Program-made: the position numbers and the translations under genes | Notes under the pieces: generated by a model | The model's input: the letters and a program-made list of their open reading frames with translations, nothing else | Told to the model about the DNA's origin: nothing | The model's database searches: none | Assembly (NCBI GenBank): GCA_023614405.1 | Contig: CM042689.1 | Coordinates: 331,366,305-331,430,304, forward strand | Origin: Avena insularis | Taxonomy: Eukaryota > Streptophyta > Magnoliopsida > Poales > Poaceae | Direction: 5' to 3' | DNA length: 64,000 bases | Shown here: positions 11,313-22,329 of the stretch, piece after piece | Layout of the letters: each line of letters opens with the position of its first letter | Position numbering within the stretch: the first letter of the stretch is position 1

Positions 11313-11819
11313 TTACAATCCTATCTCACTGGATCTGTTGGCTAACACAATGTTCCTAGAAGCAATCAGCCTATCTTGCTCACATGATTCCATCACTAAG
11401 TCTATAATGTCTCCTCTTAAGGTTTGGTTGGTAGCTTCCAACTCTTGGGTATGTTCCTTCTCTTTCCTTAGATCATTTCGGAGGTTGAGCATTCTGCACT
11501 TGACTCTATCACCAAGTTCTTTGATGGTCTTCCAAGATGCATCCCTTGCTGATTCAAAGAATGTAGGGTGCACCACTGAATTGGTGAACATGCAGAATCC
11601 TTTTTCCTGGTGGTTGTCTTCCTTGTTTTTATACAAGTGAAGTTGCACCCACCAGTATTCCACTCCTTCATCCATCACTGGAAAACCCTTGTACACAGCT
11701 GCACCTTGTATCTCTAATGCAACCATGAGGTCCTTGAGAGCCTTGGGGAATTCTGTCTCACACTCCAAAGTCATTGTCATGAGTGGTCCTTTCCTTACGG
11801 CTTCATTGATGGAATTCAT
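11313..11819 (-). CDS. RLG-A extra ORF B, first ORF after the 5' LTR
   Basis: An intact 168-codon ORF beginning about 140 bp inside the 5' LTR end. Residues 25-95 look like a compact domain (LMVALEIQGAAVYKGF, VEYWWVQLHLYK, VVHPTFFESARDASWKTI) and the remainder is a coiled coil (LRNDLRKEKEHTQELEATNQ). It precedes extra ORF A by about 200 bp on the same strand, so the two could be one spliced or separately translated accessory unit. No enzymatic motif is visible and no function is assigned. Confidence 0.55.
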   Translation of the reverse strand: MNSINEAVRKGPLMTMTLECETEFPKALKDLMVALEIQGAAVYKGFPVMDEGVEYWWVQLHLYKNKEDNHQEKGFCMFTNSVVHPTFFESARDASWKTIKELGDRVKCRMLNLRNDLRKEKEHTQELEATNQTLRGDIIDLVMESCEQDRLIASRNIVLANRSSEIGL

Positions 11820-11943
11820 CTACAAATAGAGATGAGAAAGAAGATTAGAAAAGTTTACGAGAAGAATAGACAAGTGTAGAAGTAGTTGAAATTTTTTCCT
11901 TAGTGGTTTCCAATCCTAGGGTCATAATCCTACAGGCAACACA

Positions 11944-11957
11944 GTGCTCTGATACCA
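11944..11957 (-). promoter_or_regulatory. RLG-A primer binding site (tRNA-iMet type)
   Basis: On the minus strand TGGTATCAGAGCAC follows the 5' LTR end (11960) after two bases. This complements the 3' end of plant initiator Met tRNA, the usual primer for first-strand synthesis, and fixes the 5' end of the element on the right. Confidence 0.88.
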
Positions 11958-11959
11958 TC

Positions 11960-13364
11960 TGTAAGATCCCTCCTTTGTAAAGGAAAAGGATCCCTGTGAT
12001 TGCAATGCTAGTCCCTGGATCATTGCTAGCATCCATAGTTTAAGATGAAGTACACAGATACAAAGGTCATTTATTACATCCATTCTAGAGATAAACATAT
12101 TCTTTACAACTCAAAGGCCACAGGCCTATTACAAGAGTTTGAATAAGTAAATAAATAAATATAAGTCTTCATCTTCATGTGCCACAGGCAAACATGTTGA
12201 GTGTAGACTCATGACACCTAATCTTCATCAGAGTAACCTGCAACATCACAAGTTACAGCCACAGTGGGTCAATACTTTGGAATAGTATTGGCAAGTGATA
12301 CCTTAGTATATTTTAAGTGGACTAGATACTATATGCAAATTTGGCTAAGTGTAGCTTGGCTTGCTTTGCTCAAAATAGGTTTTACCTATTAGTTGAAATC
12401 ACCAAGTTTTTCTTTGTCAAAACTTTTCCCAAGGAACCACCAATAGACATTGAGGTCCTTCACCCTTGTTCACCCACAAGTTTTACTTAGAAGTTGGAAT
12501 GATCAGATTCTTGATAGCTTCCATGTCTTGATGCTCAAGTTGTCCATTGCCATGGACTTGGCTAAGTACTTAGATTTTTCCATCTGCAGAGGTTGTGCAC
12601 TTTCCCCACCAGACTTGGTTTCACCAAGACAGGACCTTTCAGAAGCCTTCCCTTAGCCAAATGGACGCGTTCCAACCTATCATCCCACTACCACCAACTG
12701 TCCAAATGACTAAGTTCTAGCAACCTATGTGATCCAGGCAGAGCCCATATTGCCAAGTGGCTGCACTAGAAGCTTCTCCACACTTGGCCTCTAAAATCCC
12801 TTTGTTCCTGGGTGGCTTTCCACAAGTGAGATACATAAGGTAAACCATAGCCATGGGCCTTGTGTAACCACTCAACCAAAACCACCAATCAAGTCCCATT
12901 CCACCCAGGTGATTCATTGACTTAGTTGTTTTATTAAGAAAAACATAAGTCCAAAGACTTAGAAATATTTTCATCATAGCATGTATATTTCACCAACCCT
13001 TGTTTGCTACTAGCTAGGCTAAGCATGGCATAGATAGTAACTTAACTTAGAAATTTCCTAGCAATTCTACAACTACTTAGGATTTCCCAACATGGCATTT
13101 GGCAAAAAAAATAGTAACATGCAAGACTTAGCAAAATATTTCTAATGCTTGTATAAAAATATAGGGATAGAAATATTCATGAAGTACCACTTGCCTTGGT
13201 AGTTGGGAGAGTAGCACTCTTCACAATCACAATCACTAGCACCAAAGTCTACACAAAGAATGGTAGGAACAAATTACACACAACATATACAAACAAACAA
13301 AAATACATATGCATGCATGCAAAATGCTAAGTGATGATTTTTAAAACTCAACCAAGCAAGTGCA
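11960..13364 (-). repeat. RLG-A 5' LTR, left piece
   Basis: This equals 2399-3803 of the other LTR with roughly ten substitutions by eye. It stops at the GTGCA target duplication of the copia insertion; the rest of the LTR continues at 22330. Confidence 0.92.
13360..13364. repeat. Target site duplication GTGCA of the nested copia (left copy)
   Basis: GTGCA at 13360-13364 is repeated at 22325-22329. The sister LTR has a single GTGCA at 3799-3803 with the same flanks on both sides, which is the empty target site and proves the insertion order. Confidence 0.96.
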
Positions 13365-15254
13365 TGTTGGAGATATGCCCTAGAGGCAATAATAAATGTA
13401 GTTATTATTATATCTTTGTGTTTATGATAAAATGTTTACATTCATGCTATAATAGTATTAACAAGGAAACATTGATACTTGTGTGATTTGTAAACTTAAT
13501 TTGGAGTCCCTAGTAAAGCCTCTATATAATACTAGCTTGTTGGTTAATAGATGATTGTGGTTTCCCTATCATGAACATTGAGATGTTATTAACAGCAAGA
13601 TTATATCATTAGGAGAATGATATGATGGACATACTCCTATAGATAAGCGTAGCATAAAGATCAAGTCATTTTAATAGTTCAATTGCTATATGCTTTCTGA
13701 TACATAGTAATCTGATTCCTTCGACCATGAGATCATGCATATCATCTCTACCGGATGGATGCTTTGATGACATCAAACACCACACCGTAACTGGGTGGCT
13801 ATAAAGGTGGCATTGAGTGTTCGGAAAGTATTGGTTGAAACACATGGATCAAGAGTGGGATTTGTCCATCCATATGACGGATAGATATACTCTGGGCCCT
13901 CTCGGTGAAATGTCATCCAATTAGCTTGCAAGCATGTGACTGGCTCACAAGGGATCACATATCACGGGAACGAGAAAAGAGTACTTATCGGTAACGAGGT
14001 TGAACTAGGTATGCAGAGATACCGACGATCATAACCTCGGATAAGTAAACTATCGTGAGACAAAGGGAAATTGATATCGTATGTAAGTGGTTCATTCGAT
14101 CGCAAAGTTATCGTAGAAATATGTGGGAGCCATATGAATTTCCAGATTCCTCTATTGGTTATTGTTCGGAGAAGTGTCTCGATCATGTCCGCATAATTCG
14201 CGAACCGTAGGGAGACACACTTAAGGATTCGACGTTGTTTTGAGTAGTTATGGAATGATGAGAAAGAGACCGAATGTTGTTTGGAGTCCCAGATGGGATC
14301 CAGGATATCACGAGGAGATCCGGAATGGTCCAGAGAATAAGATTCATATAAGGAAAGTCCCGTTTCGGAGTTGGGGAATGGTTCCGGTGTTTTCATCGGG
14401 AATGTTCTAAAATGTTCCGGAATGTCCGGCACTCCGGAGGGGAAGGGTACATGAATGTGTTGTATCAAGTTGGTATGATTGCATCATGTACTAAGTGTCA
14501 TCGCTGTACCAAATAAAGGATTAATTCAAATCCTAGTTTGAAAAGTCAAATAGCTAGTTTGAAAAGTCAAACGGCTAAATTTGGAAAGAGGAAAAGAGGA
14601 GGAAAGGAACTGAGTTGGGAGGAGTTCCTCCTCCAACCGTGACCCACCTCCAAGCCGAGTTGGGAGGACTCCTCTCCTCCTTGCCGGCCGGCCGTCCACC
14701 TATATAAGGAGGGGCAGGGCTCCCTCCTAGAGACACACAAGCTCCTCTCCTCCAAACCCTAGTACCAAGCCGCCGCCGGCCCTAGGGCACTCGCCGCCAC
14801 CTAGGTGAAACCCTAGCCACGGCACTAGCCCCTCCTCGGCGTGTCTAAACCCTAGATCGTCGAGGACTCTCTCATACTCCACCATACTCGCTCCTAAGGC
14901 GAAGCCTGCGAGATCTCCCTCTACTTAGGTACCACAGTTGTCTTTGGAATCGCGAGAGAGTGCTACAACCTCCATTTTCTGGAACAAGGAGAGGAAGGTC
15001 TTCACGAAAATCTCGACGTGTGACCGATCATGGGGCGCTGCAAACGCATAGCGCCGGAAGGATCGTCTCTGTGATCTTGAGATCGGGAAGAGTACGACTA
15101 CATCACCCACGAGAATCCGCTCTCATTAAACACTTTGGAATCTTCGAGGGTGAGTTATTCCATCGACTCGTTGCTACAATCTAGTAGATAGATCTTGGCT
15201 TGTTTGTTTGTATGCGGTAGAAATTTTTTGTTTTCCATGCTATGAAACCCTACA
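13365..15254 (+). repeat. Copia 5' LTR (1890 bp)
   Basis: TG..CA bounded. The first about 640 bp differ from the 3' LTR by only about five substitutions, but 14580-15060 lacks many single G or C bases found in the other LTR, plus a CCACCTCCTCCAAGCCG-like unit. This cluster of short losses is discussed as a finding. Confidence 0.94.
14701..14707 (+). promoter_or_regulatory. Copia LTR TATA box
   Basis: TATATAAGGAGGGGCAGG in the LTR, repeated at 21741-21747 in the 3' LTR. It lies 3' of a CCGGCCGGCC block and is the likely RNA polymerase II core promoter that defines the U3/R boundary of the element. Confidence 0.75.
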
Positions 15255-15255
15255 G

Positions 15256-15268
15256 TGGTATCAGAGCC
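15256..15268 (+). promoter_or_regulatory. Copia primer binding site (tRNA-iMet)
   Basis: TGGTATCAGAGCC begins one base after the 5' LTR and is complementary to the 3' end of initiator Met tRNA. Confidence 0.93.
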
Positions 15269-16440
15269 GTGTCTATATGTAGATCTGTTGCACGAGTAGA
15301 ACACAATGGTCATTGTGGGCATTGATGCTTTTATTGTCGATTGCTTCTTGTGTACTTTGCATCTTGCGGGATGTTGGGATGAAGCGGCCCGGGCTAACCT
15401 TACATGACATCGTTCATGAGACTTGCTCCATGCTTGACATGCAACTTGTATTGCATAAGTGGCTTTGCAGGTGCCTGTTTCTCCTAGCATAGTTAAGATC
15501 CAATTTACAACGGGTGATTAACAATACTAGTATCAATGTTGTGGTTCTTGTTCGTAAGTTAGAACGACACTTATTGGAAGCCCCAAACCACGTAAAACAT
15601 GCAAAGAAAGTAGAGGCGTCTAACTTTGTTTTGCAGGGGTGTGCTGTGATGTGATATGGCCATGATTGTGATTATATTTGATGTATGCAATGTTCCTTAT
15701 TGTAAGTTGGCAACCGGCAGGAGCCATATGGTTGTCTTTAATTTATGTTAAGACCCGCGTGTCTTTCAAAGTAGTTGTAATAGTTGAAGCCGGTGGACGA
15801 CAACCATGGAGAAGCGTCATTGACCTTGATGCAATGCCGGTGATGATGGAGATCATGTTCGTGCTAGAAGATGGAGATCGGAAGCACAAAGAAGAAAGGT
15901 CATATCATATCACATATTATGAATTGCATGTGATGTTAATACTTTATGCATCTTGTATTGCTTAGTAGACAACGGTAGCATTATAAGATGATCCCTCATG
16001 CACATGAATTTCAAGTCATAAAGTGTTCACCCTTAGTTAGCACCGTTGCTAAAGCTTGTTGTTTCGAAGCACCACGTGATGATCGGGTGTGTTAGATTCC
16101 GCAAGTGTATACAACGTGAGCAAGCCAGATTTGCTCATGCGGAAACTAAGGTTTGATCTTGACGAGCCTAGCATGTACAGACATGGTCTCGGAACACGGA
16201 TCACCGAAAGGTAAAGCATGAATCATATAGTAGATATGATGAACATGTCGATTGTTCGCCATTGAAACTATATCAACTCTCGTGATGATCGGTGTTGATA
16301 TGGTGGATTTGGTTCGTGTGATCACTAAAACAATGTGAGGGATATTGTTTTGAGTGGGAGTTCACCTAGATTAAATTTATTAATTTGAACTCAATTTGTC
16401 ATAAACTTAGTCTAAACTATTGCAAATATGTTGTAGATCA
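15269..16440 (+). other. Copia untranslated leader
   Basis: About 1.17 kb between PBS and the gag ATG with no coding signal. BARE-type elements have a long leader in this position that carries packaging signals; no specific signal can be pointed to here. Confidence 0.6.
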
Positions 16441-17597
16441 ATGGCACCTACCATCAATTTTAATGCGTTCCTAGAGAAAGAAAAGTTGAAAAACAATGGA
16501 AGCAACTTGGATTGGTTCCAATTTGAGATTGTCCTCACAGGTGGTAATTTGACCTATGTCTTTGGATGCACCTGGGTGACCCACTGCAGCCATCGCTTCC
16601 GATATAGTAAAGAATGTTTATCTCACTCGGAAGACTCAATACTCCACGATTCGGTGCTATCTTGTATGGTTTAGAATCGGAGCTTGAAAAGGTTTGAGAA
16701 TTCAGACCCATATGATATTGTCGAGGATCTCAAATTGATCTTTGAGACTCATGCGGCAATTGAAAGCTATGAGGCTTCAAAAGTTCTTTAACGCAAGATG
16801 GAAGAGGGCAGCCCGTCACGAGCATGTGCTTAAGATGTCCGGGCATAAACAAACTTCAAAGCTTGGGTATAGTGATTCCCAATGCTTTGGGGATTTACCG
16901 TGTCCTCCAATCACTGCCACCAAGTTATAAGAACTTTGTGATGAACTACAACATGCAAAACATGAACAAGACGTTGCCAGAAATCTTTGCCATGTTGAAG
17001 TCTGCAGAAGTGGAGATCAAGAAAGAGCACCAAGTGTTGTTGGTCAATAAGACCACTAAATTCAAGAAAGGCAAGTCTAAGCAGAAGGGACACTTCAAGA
17101 AGGGTGGTAAGAAAGTTACCACGCCGACGAAGAAGACCAAGGCTGGACCTAAGCACGATCTTGAGTGCTTTTTTGCAAGGGAGAAGGTCCTTTGCAAGCG
17201 GAATTGCCCAAAGTACTTGGCGGATTTGAAGAACGGCAACATCAAGAAGAAAGGTATATCGATATACATGTTATTGATGTGTATCTCACTAGTACTAAGT
17301 AGTAGTGCTGGGTATTTGATCTTTGGTTCGGTTGCTCATATTTGTAACTCGAAACAGTCTTTGCGAAATAAACGGAAGCTAGCGAAGAACGAGGTGACGA
17401 TGCGCGTTAGAAACGGATCAAAGGTTGATGTGATCGCGGTCGGCACGCTACCCCTTCATCTACCATCGGGATTAGTTTTATACTTAAATAATTGTTATTT
17501 GGTGCCTGCGTTAAGCATGAACATTATATCGGGATCTTGTTTATTGCGAGACGGTTACTTGTTTAATTCGAGAATAATGGTTGTTCGATTTATATGA
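16441..17597 (+). pseudogene. Copia gag and protease (degenerate)
   Basis: Gag starts at ATG 16441 with MAPTINFNAFLEKEKL. The frame is lost within 60 codons, re-enters near 16742, then runs open from 16824 to 17597. The open part has the gag core (YRVLQSLPPSYKNFVMNY), a basic linker, a degenerate zinc knuckle (ECFFAREKVLCKRNCPKYL; of the expected CCHC set only the first and last Cys remain) and the protease region. At the protease active site near 17320 a one-base insertion replaces the expected Asp-Thr-Gly with an FGSVAH context, so the catalytic aspartate is out of frame. It cannot yield a working Gag-PR. Confidence 0.85.
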
Positions 17598-17739
17598 GTA
17601 ATATGTTTTATGCACATGCACCTTTGATAGATGGTCTATTCTTATTGAATCTCGATATTGGAAATACACACATTAATAACATTGAAGCTAAACGTTTGAA
17701 ATCGAGCGATAACTCGACCTATATGTAATCGTCGTCTTG

Positions 17740-18700
17740 GTCACATTGGAGTGAAGCATATGAAGAAACTCCATTCCGATGGACTTCTTGAATCACTTGA
17801 TTTCGAATCACTTGAAAGATGTGAAGCATGTCTGATGGGTAAAATGACTAAGACTCCATTTTCTGGTATGATGGAGCGAGCTACGGACTTATTAGAAATC
17901 ATACATACCGATGTGTGTGGTCCAATGAGTGTAGCATCGCGCGGTGGTTATCGTTATGTTCTTACCTTCACGGATGACTTGAGTAGATATGGGTATATCT
18001 ATTTCATGAAACATAAGTCCGAAACTTTCGAGAAGTTTAAGGAATTTCAGAGTGAGGTAGAGAATCAACGTAACAAGAAGATTAAATTTCTACGTTCTGA
18101 TCGTGGAGGTGAATATCTAATTCTGAGTTTGGCGAGCATTTGAAGAAATGCGGAATACTTTCATAATTGATACCGCCGGGAACACCACAACGTAATGGTG
18201 TGTCCGAACATCGTAATCGAACTCTCTTAGATATGGTTCGTTCTATGATGTCACTTACAGATTTACCGCTATCATTTTGGGGTTATGCATTAGAAACAGC
18301 CGCATTCACTTTAAATAGGGCACCATCTAAATCCGTAGAAACGACACCGTATGAATTATGGTTTGGGAAGAAACCTAGATTGTCGTTCCTTAAAGTTTGG
18401 GGGTGCGAAGCCTATGTAAAGAAGTTACAGCCGGACAAGCTTGAACCCAAAGCGGAAAAATGCGTCTTCATAGGATACCCGAAGGAAACTATTGGGTATA
18501 CCTTCTATCATAGATCCGAAGGCAAAATATTCGTTGCCAAGAATGGATCCTTTCTAGAGAAGGAATTTATCTCGAAAGAAGTGACTGGAAGGAAAGTAGA
18601 ACTCGACGAGGTTGTCGAACCTTCTCTCGAAATTATAGTAGCGCGACCGGAAGAAGTTCCTGTAGTGCCTGCACCAATAAGAGAGGAAGCTAATGATGAT
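17740..18700 (+). pseudogene. Copia integrase (broken)
   Basis: Integrates element cDNA. The zinc-binding region ends in CEACLMGK, followed by the core with HTDVCGPM (first Asp), FLRSDRGGEY (second Asp) and NGVSEHRNRT (catalytic Glu). A frameshift near 18140 separates the second Asp from the Glu, giving open frames 17751-18143 and 18167-19090. The C-terminal part has WGYALETAAFTLNRAPSKSV and VWGCEAYVK, normal for copia integrase, leading into a charged linker. Confidence 0.87.
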
Positions 18701-19620
18701 GATCATGAAACTTCGGTTGAAGTTGCTACAGAGCCTCGCAGGTCAACGAGAACTCGTACCACTCCAGATTGGTATGATCCCGTTATGAGTGTCATGTTGG
18801 TGGACAACACCGATGACCCTGAGACATATGAGGAAGCGATGATGAGCCTAGATTCCAATAAATGGCAAGAAGCCATGAAATCCAAGATTGGATCCATGTA
18901 CGAAAACCAAGTATGGACTTTGGTGGACTTACCGGATGGCCGGAAGGCTGTCGAGAACAAATGGATCTTCAAGAAGAAAACAGATGCTGATGGTAATGTT
19001 CATACTATAAAGCTCGACTTGTCGCAAAAGGGTTTCGACAAATTCAAGGAGTTGACTACGATGAGACTTTCTCACCAATGGCGAAGCTAAAAGTCTGTGA
19101 GGATTATGTTAGCAATCGCTGCATATTACGATTATGAGATATGGCAGATGGATGTCAAAACAGCATTCCTCAATGGAGACATTGATGAAGAGTTGTATAT
19201 GATGCAACCCAAAGGTTTTGTCGATCCTAAAGATGCTAACAAGGTATGCAAACTTCAACGGTCCATCTATGGATCGAAGCAAGCATCCCGAAGTTGGAAT
19301 CAACGTTTTGATAAGGTGATCAAAAGTTTTGGTTTTATACAAACTTATGGAGAAGCTTGTATTTACAAGAAAGTGAGTGGGAGCTCTGTAGCATTCTTAA
19401 TACTATATGTGGATGACATATTATTGATTGGGAATGATGTAGACCTTCTTAATAGTGTCAAGGAATATTTGAATAATAGTTTTTCAATGAAGGATCTTGG
19501 CGAAGAAGCTTACATATTAGGCATAAAGATTTATAGAGATAGATCGAAGCATAAATATCATTGTCACAGAGTACATATTTGGACAAAGTTCTAAAGAGGT
19601 TTGGAATGGAGGATAGCAAG
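18701..19620 (+). pseudogene. Copia reverse transcriptase (broken)
   Basis: The RT begins in frame with the integrase tail (DPETYEEAMMSLDSNKWQEAM, VWTLVDLPDGRKAVENKW) and then shows QMDVKTAFLNGDIDEELYM, KVCKLQRSIYGSKQASRSWN and the catalytic YVDD near 19406-19417. A frameshift near 19090 and another near 19560 break it; the polymerase motif itself is intact. Domain order and motifs are those of Ty1/copia. Confidence 0.9.
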
Positions 19621-19732
19621 AAAGGGTTCTTGCCCATGTTGCTATCGACCTTGAGTAAAACTCAAAGTCCGACATCGGAGAAGATAGAGAAAGGATGAGT
19701 AAGACTCCTATGCCTCAGCCATAGGATCTCTA

Positions 19733-20380
19733 ATGTATGCCATGCTATGTACTAGACCCGACATTGCATATGCTGTTAGTTTAACTAGCAGATATCAAAG
19801 TGATCCAGAGTGGATCATTGGACGTGATCAAAACATCCTTAAGTACTTGAGAAGAACTAAGGATATGGTTCTTTCTTATGGAGGTGATGAACAGCTCGTT
19901 GTTAATGGTTACACCGATGCTAGTTGGAACACCGATCCGGATGATTCTAAATCACAATATGGATACGTATTTATTTTGAATGGTGCAGCAGTTAGCTAGA
20001 GGAGTGCAAAGCAAAGCGTTGTGGCGAGATCTTCAACTGAATCGGAATACATGGCTGCTTCGGAGGCTTCACAAGAAGCGATATGGATGAAAGAGTTCAT
20101 TATAGAGCTGGGTGTGGTTCCTAGTGCGCTGAACCCAATGTCTATCTACTGTGATAACATGGGCGCCATAGCCAATGCGCAAGAACCAAGGTCACACAAG
20201 AAGCTGAAGCATATCAAGCGACGTTTTCACGCTATTCGAGAACATATCCAAGATGGGGATATAAAGATTTGCAAAGTACACACATATCTGAATGTGGCGG
20301 ATCCGTTGACTAAACCTCTCCCGAGGGCAAAACATGACCAGCACCAAACTGCCATGGGTGTTCGATATATTACCATGTAA
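19733..20380 (+). pseudogene. Copia RNase H (broken)
   Basis: Two open frames (19733-19999 and 20021-20380). Motifs: YAMLCTRPDIAYAVSLTSRYQ, YTDASWNTDPDD (catalytic Asp), ARSSTESEYMAASEA (Glu), IYCDNMGAIANA (Asp) and KHIKRRFHAIREH. A TAG at 19997-19999 separates the first Asp from the Glu. The frame ends about 35 bp before the 3' LTR, the normal end of a copia pol. Confidence 0.9.
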
Positions 20381-20401
20381 TCTAGATTAGATGACTCTAG
20401 T

Positions 20402-20414
20402 GCAACTGGGAGAC
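20402..20414 (+). promoter_or_regulatory. Copia polypurine tract
   Basis: GCAACTGGGAGAC lies directly before the 3' LTR start TGTTGG at 20415, the usual position and form for this group. Confidence 0.75.
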
Positions 20415-22324
20415 TGTTGGAGATATGCCCTAGAGGCAATAATAAATGTAGTTATTATTATATCTTTGTGTTTATGATAAAATGTTTACATTCATGCTAT
20501 AATAGTATTAACAAGGAAACATTGATACTTGTGTGATTTGTAAACTTAATTTGAAGTCCCTAGTAAAGCCTCTATATAATACTAGCTTGTTGGTTAATAG
20601 ATGATTGTGGTTTCCCTATCATGAACATTGAGATGTTATTAACAGCAAGATTATATCATTAGGAGAATGATATGATGGACATACTCCTATAGATAAGCGT
20701 AGCATAAAGATCAAGTCATTTTAATAGTTCAATTGCTATATGCTTTCTGATACATAGTAATCTGATTCCTTCGACCATGAGATCATGCATATTACCTCTA
20801 CCGGATGGATGCTTTGATGACATCAAACACCACACCATAACTGGGTGGCTATAAAGGTGGCATTGAGTGTTCGGAAAGTATTGGTTGAAACACATGGATC
20901 AAGAGTGGGATTTGTCCATCCATATGACGGATAGATATACTCTGGGCCCTCTCGGTGAAATGTCATCCAATTAGCTTGCAAGCATGTGACTGTCTCACAA
21001 GGGATCACATATCACGGGAACGAGAAAAGAGTACTTATCGATACGAGGTTGAACTAGGTATGCGGAGATACCGCGATCATAACCTCGGATAAGTAAACTA
21101 TCGTGAGACAAAGGGAAATTGATATCGTATGTAAGTGGTTCATTCGATGCAAAGTAATCGTAGAAATATGTAGAGCCATATGAATTTCCAGATTCCTCTA
21201 TTGGTTATTGTTAGAAGTGTCTCGATCATGTCCGCATAATTCATGAACCGTAGGGAGACACACTTAAGGATTGACGTTGTTTGAGTAGTTATGGAATGAT
21301 GAGAAAGAGACCGAATGTTGTTGAGTCCGGATGGGATCCGGATATCACGAGGAGATCCGGAATGGTCCGAGAATAAGATTCATATAAGGAAAGTCCGTTT
21401 CGGAGTTGGGGAATGGTTCCGTGTTTTCATCGAATGTTCTAGAATGTTCCGAATGTCCGGCACTCGGAGGAAGGTACATGAATGTGTTGTATCAAGTTGG
21501 TATGATTGCATCATGTACTAAGTGTCATCACTGTACCAAATAAAGGATTAATTCAAATCCTAGTTTGAAAAGTCAAATAGCTAGTTTGAAAAGTCAAACG
21601 GCTAAATTTGGAAAGAGGAAAAGGGGAGGAAAGGGGAAACCGAGTTGGGGAGGAGTTCCCTCCTCCAACCGGCGGCCCACCTCCAAGACGAGTTGGGGAG
21701 GGACTCCTCTCCCTCCCCTTGGCCGGCCGGCCCCTCCACCTATATAAGGAGGGGCAGGGCTCCCTCCTAGAGACACACAAGCTCCTCTCCTCCAAACCCT
21801 AGTACCAAGCCGCCACCTCCTCCAAGCCGCCGCCGGCCCTAGGGCACTCGCCGCCGCCGCCTAGGTGAAACCCTAGACGCCGGCACTAGCCCCTCCTCGG
21901 CGTGTCTAAACCCTAGATCGTCGAGGGACTCTCTCATACTCCACCATACTCGCTCCGGCTTAAGGCGAAGCCCTGCGAGATCTCCCCTCTACTTCCGGTA
22001 CCACGCCCGTTGTCTTAGGAATCACGAGGAGAGTGCTACAACCTCCGCTGCCTGCTGGAACAAGGAGAGGAAGGTCTTCGTCAATACGAGCGTGTGACCG
22101 ATCATGGAGGCGCTTACGCAGCACCGGAAGGATCGTCTACGCGATCTTGAGATCGGGAAGAGTACGACTACATCACCCACGAGAATCCGCTCTCGTTAAA
22201 CACTTTGGAATCTTCGAGGGTGAGTTATTCCATCGACTCGTTGCTACAATCTAGTAGATAGATCTTGGCTTGTTTGTTTGTATGCGGTAGAAAATTTTTG
22301 TTTTCCATGCTACGAAACCCTACA
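20415..22324 (+). repeat. Copia 3' LTR (1910 bp)
   Basis: Same ends as the 5' LTR. The segment 21040-21480 has about 20 one- or two-base losses, mostly of G or C in short runs, relative to the 5' LTR, while other parts match closely. A TATA box is at 21741-21747. Confidence 0.94.
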
Positions 22325-22329
22325 GTGCA

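Larger units (their letters stand above)
13365..22324 (+). mobile_element. BARE/Angela-like Ty1/copia element, complete but decayed
   Basis: An 8960-bp element with 1.9-kb LTRs starting TGTTGGAGATATGCCC and ending CCCTACA, tRNA-Met PBS, gag, protease, integrase, RT and RNase H in that order (integrase before RT marks Ty1/copia), and a PPT. It sits inside the RLG-A 5' LTR and so must be younger than RLG-A. The LTR starts and gag start resemble BARE-1/Angela/WIS of Triticeae as I remember them, but the internal LTR sequence is different enough that it may come from another pooid lineage. Every coding domain has frameshifts. Confidence 0.93.
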
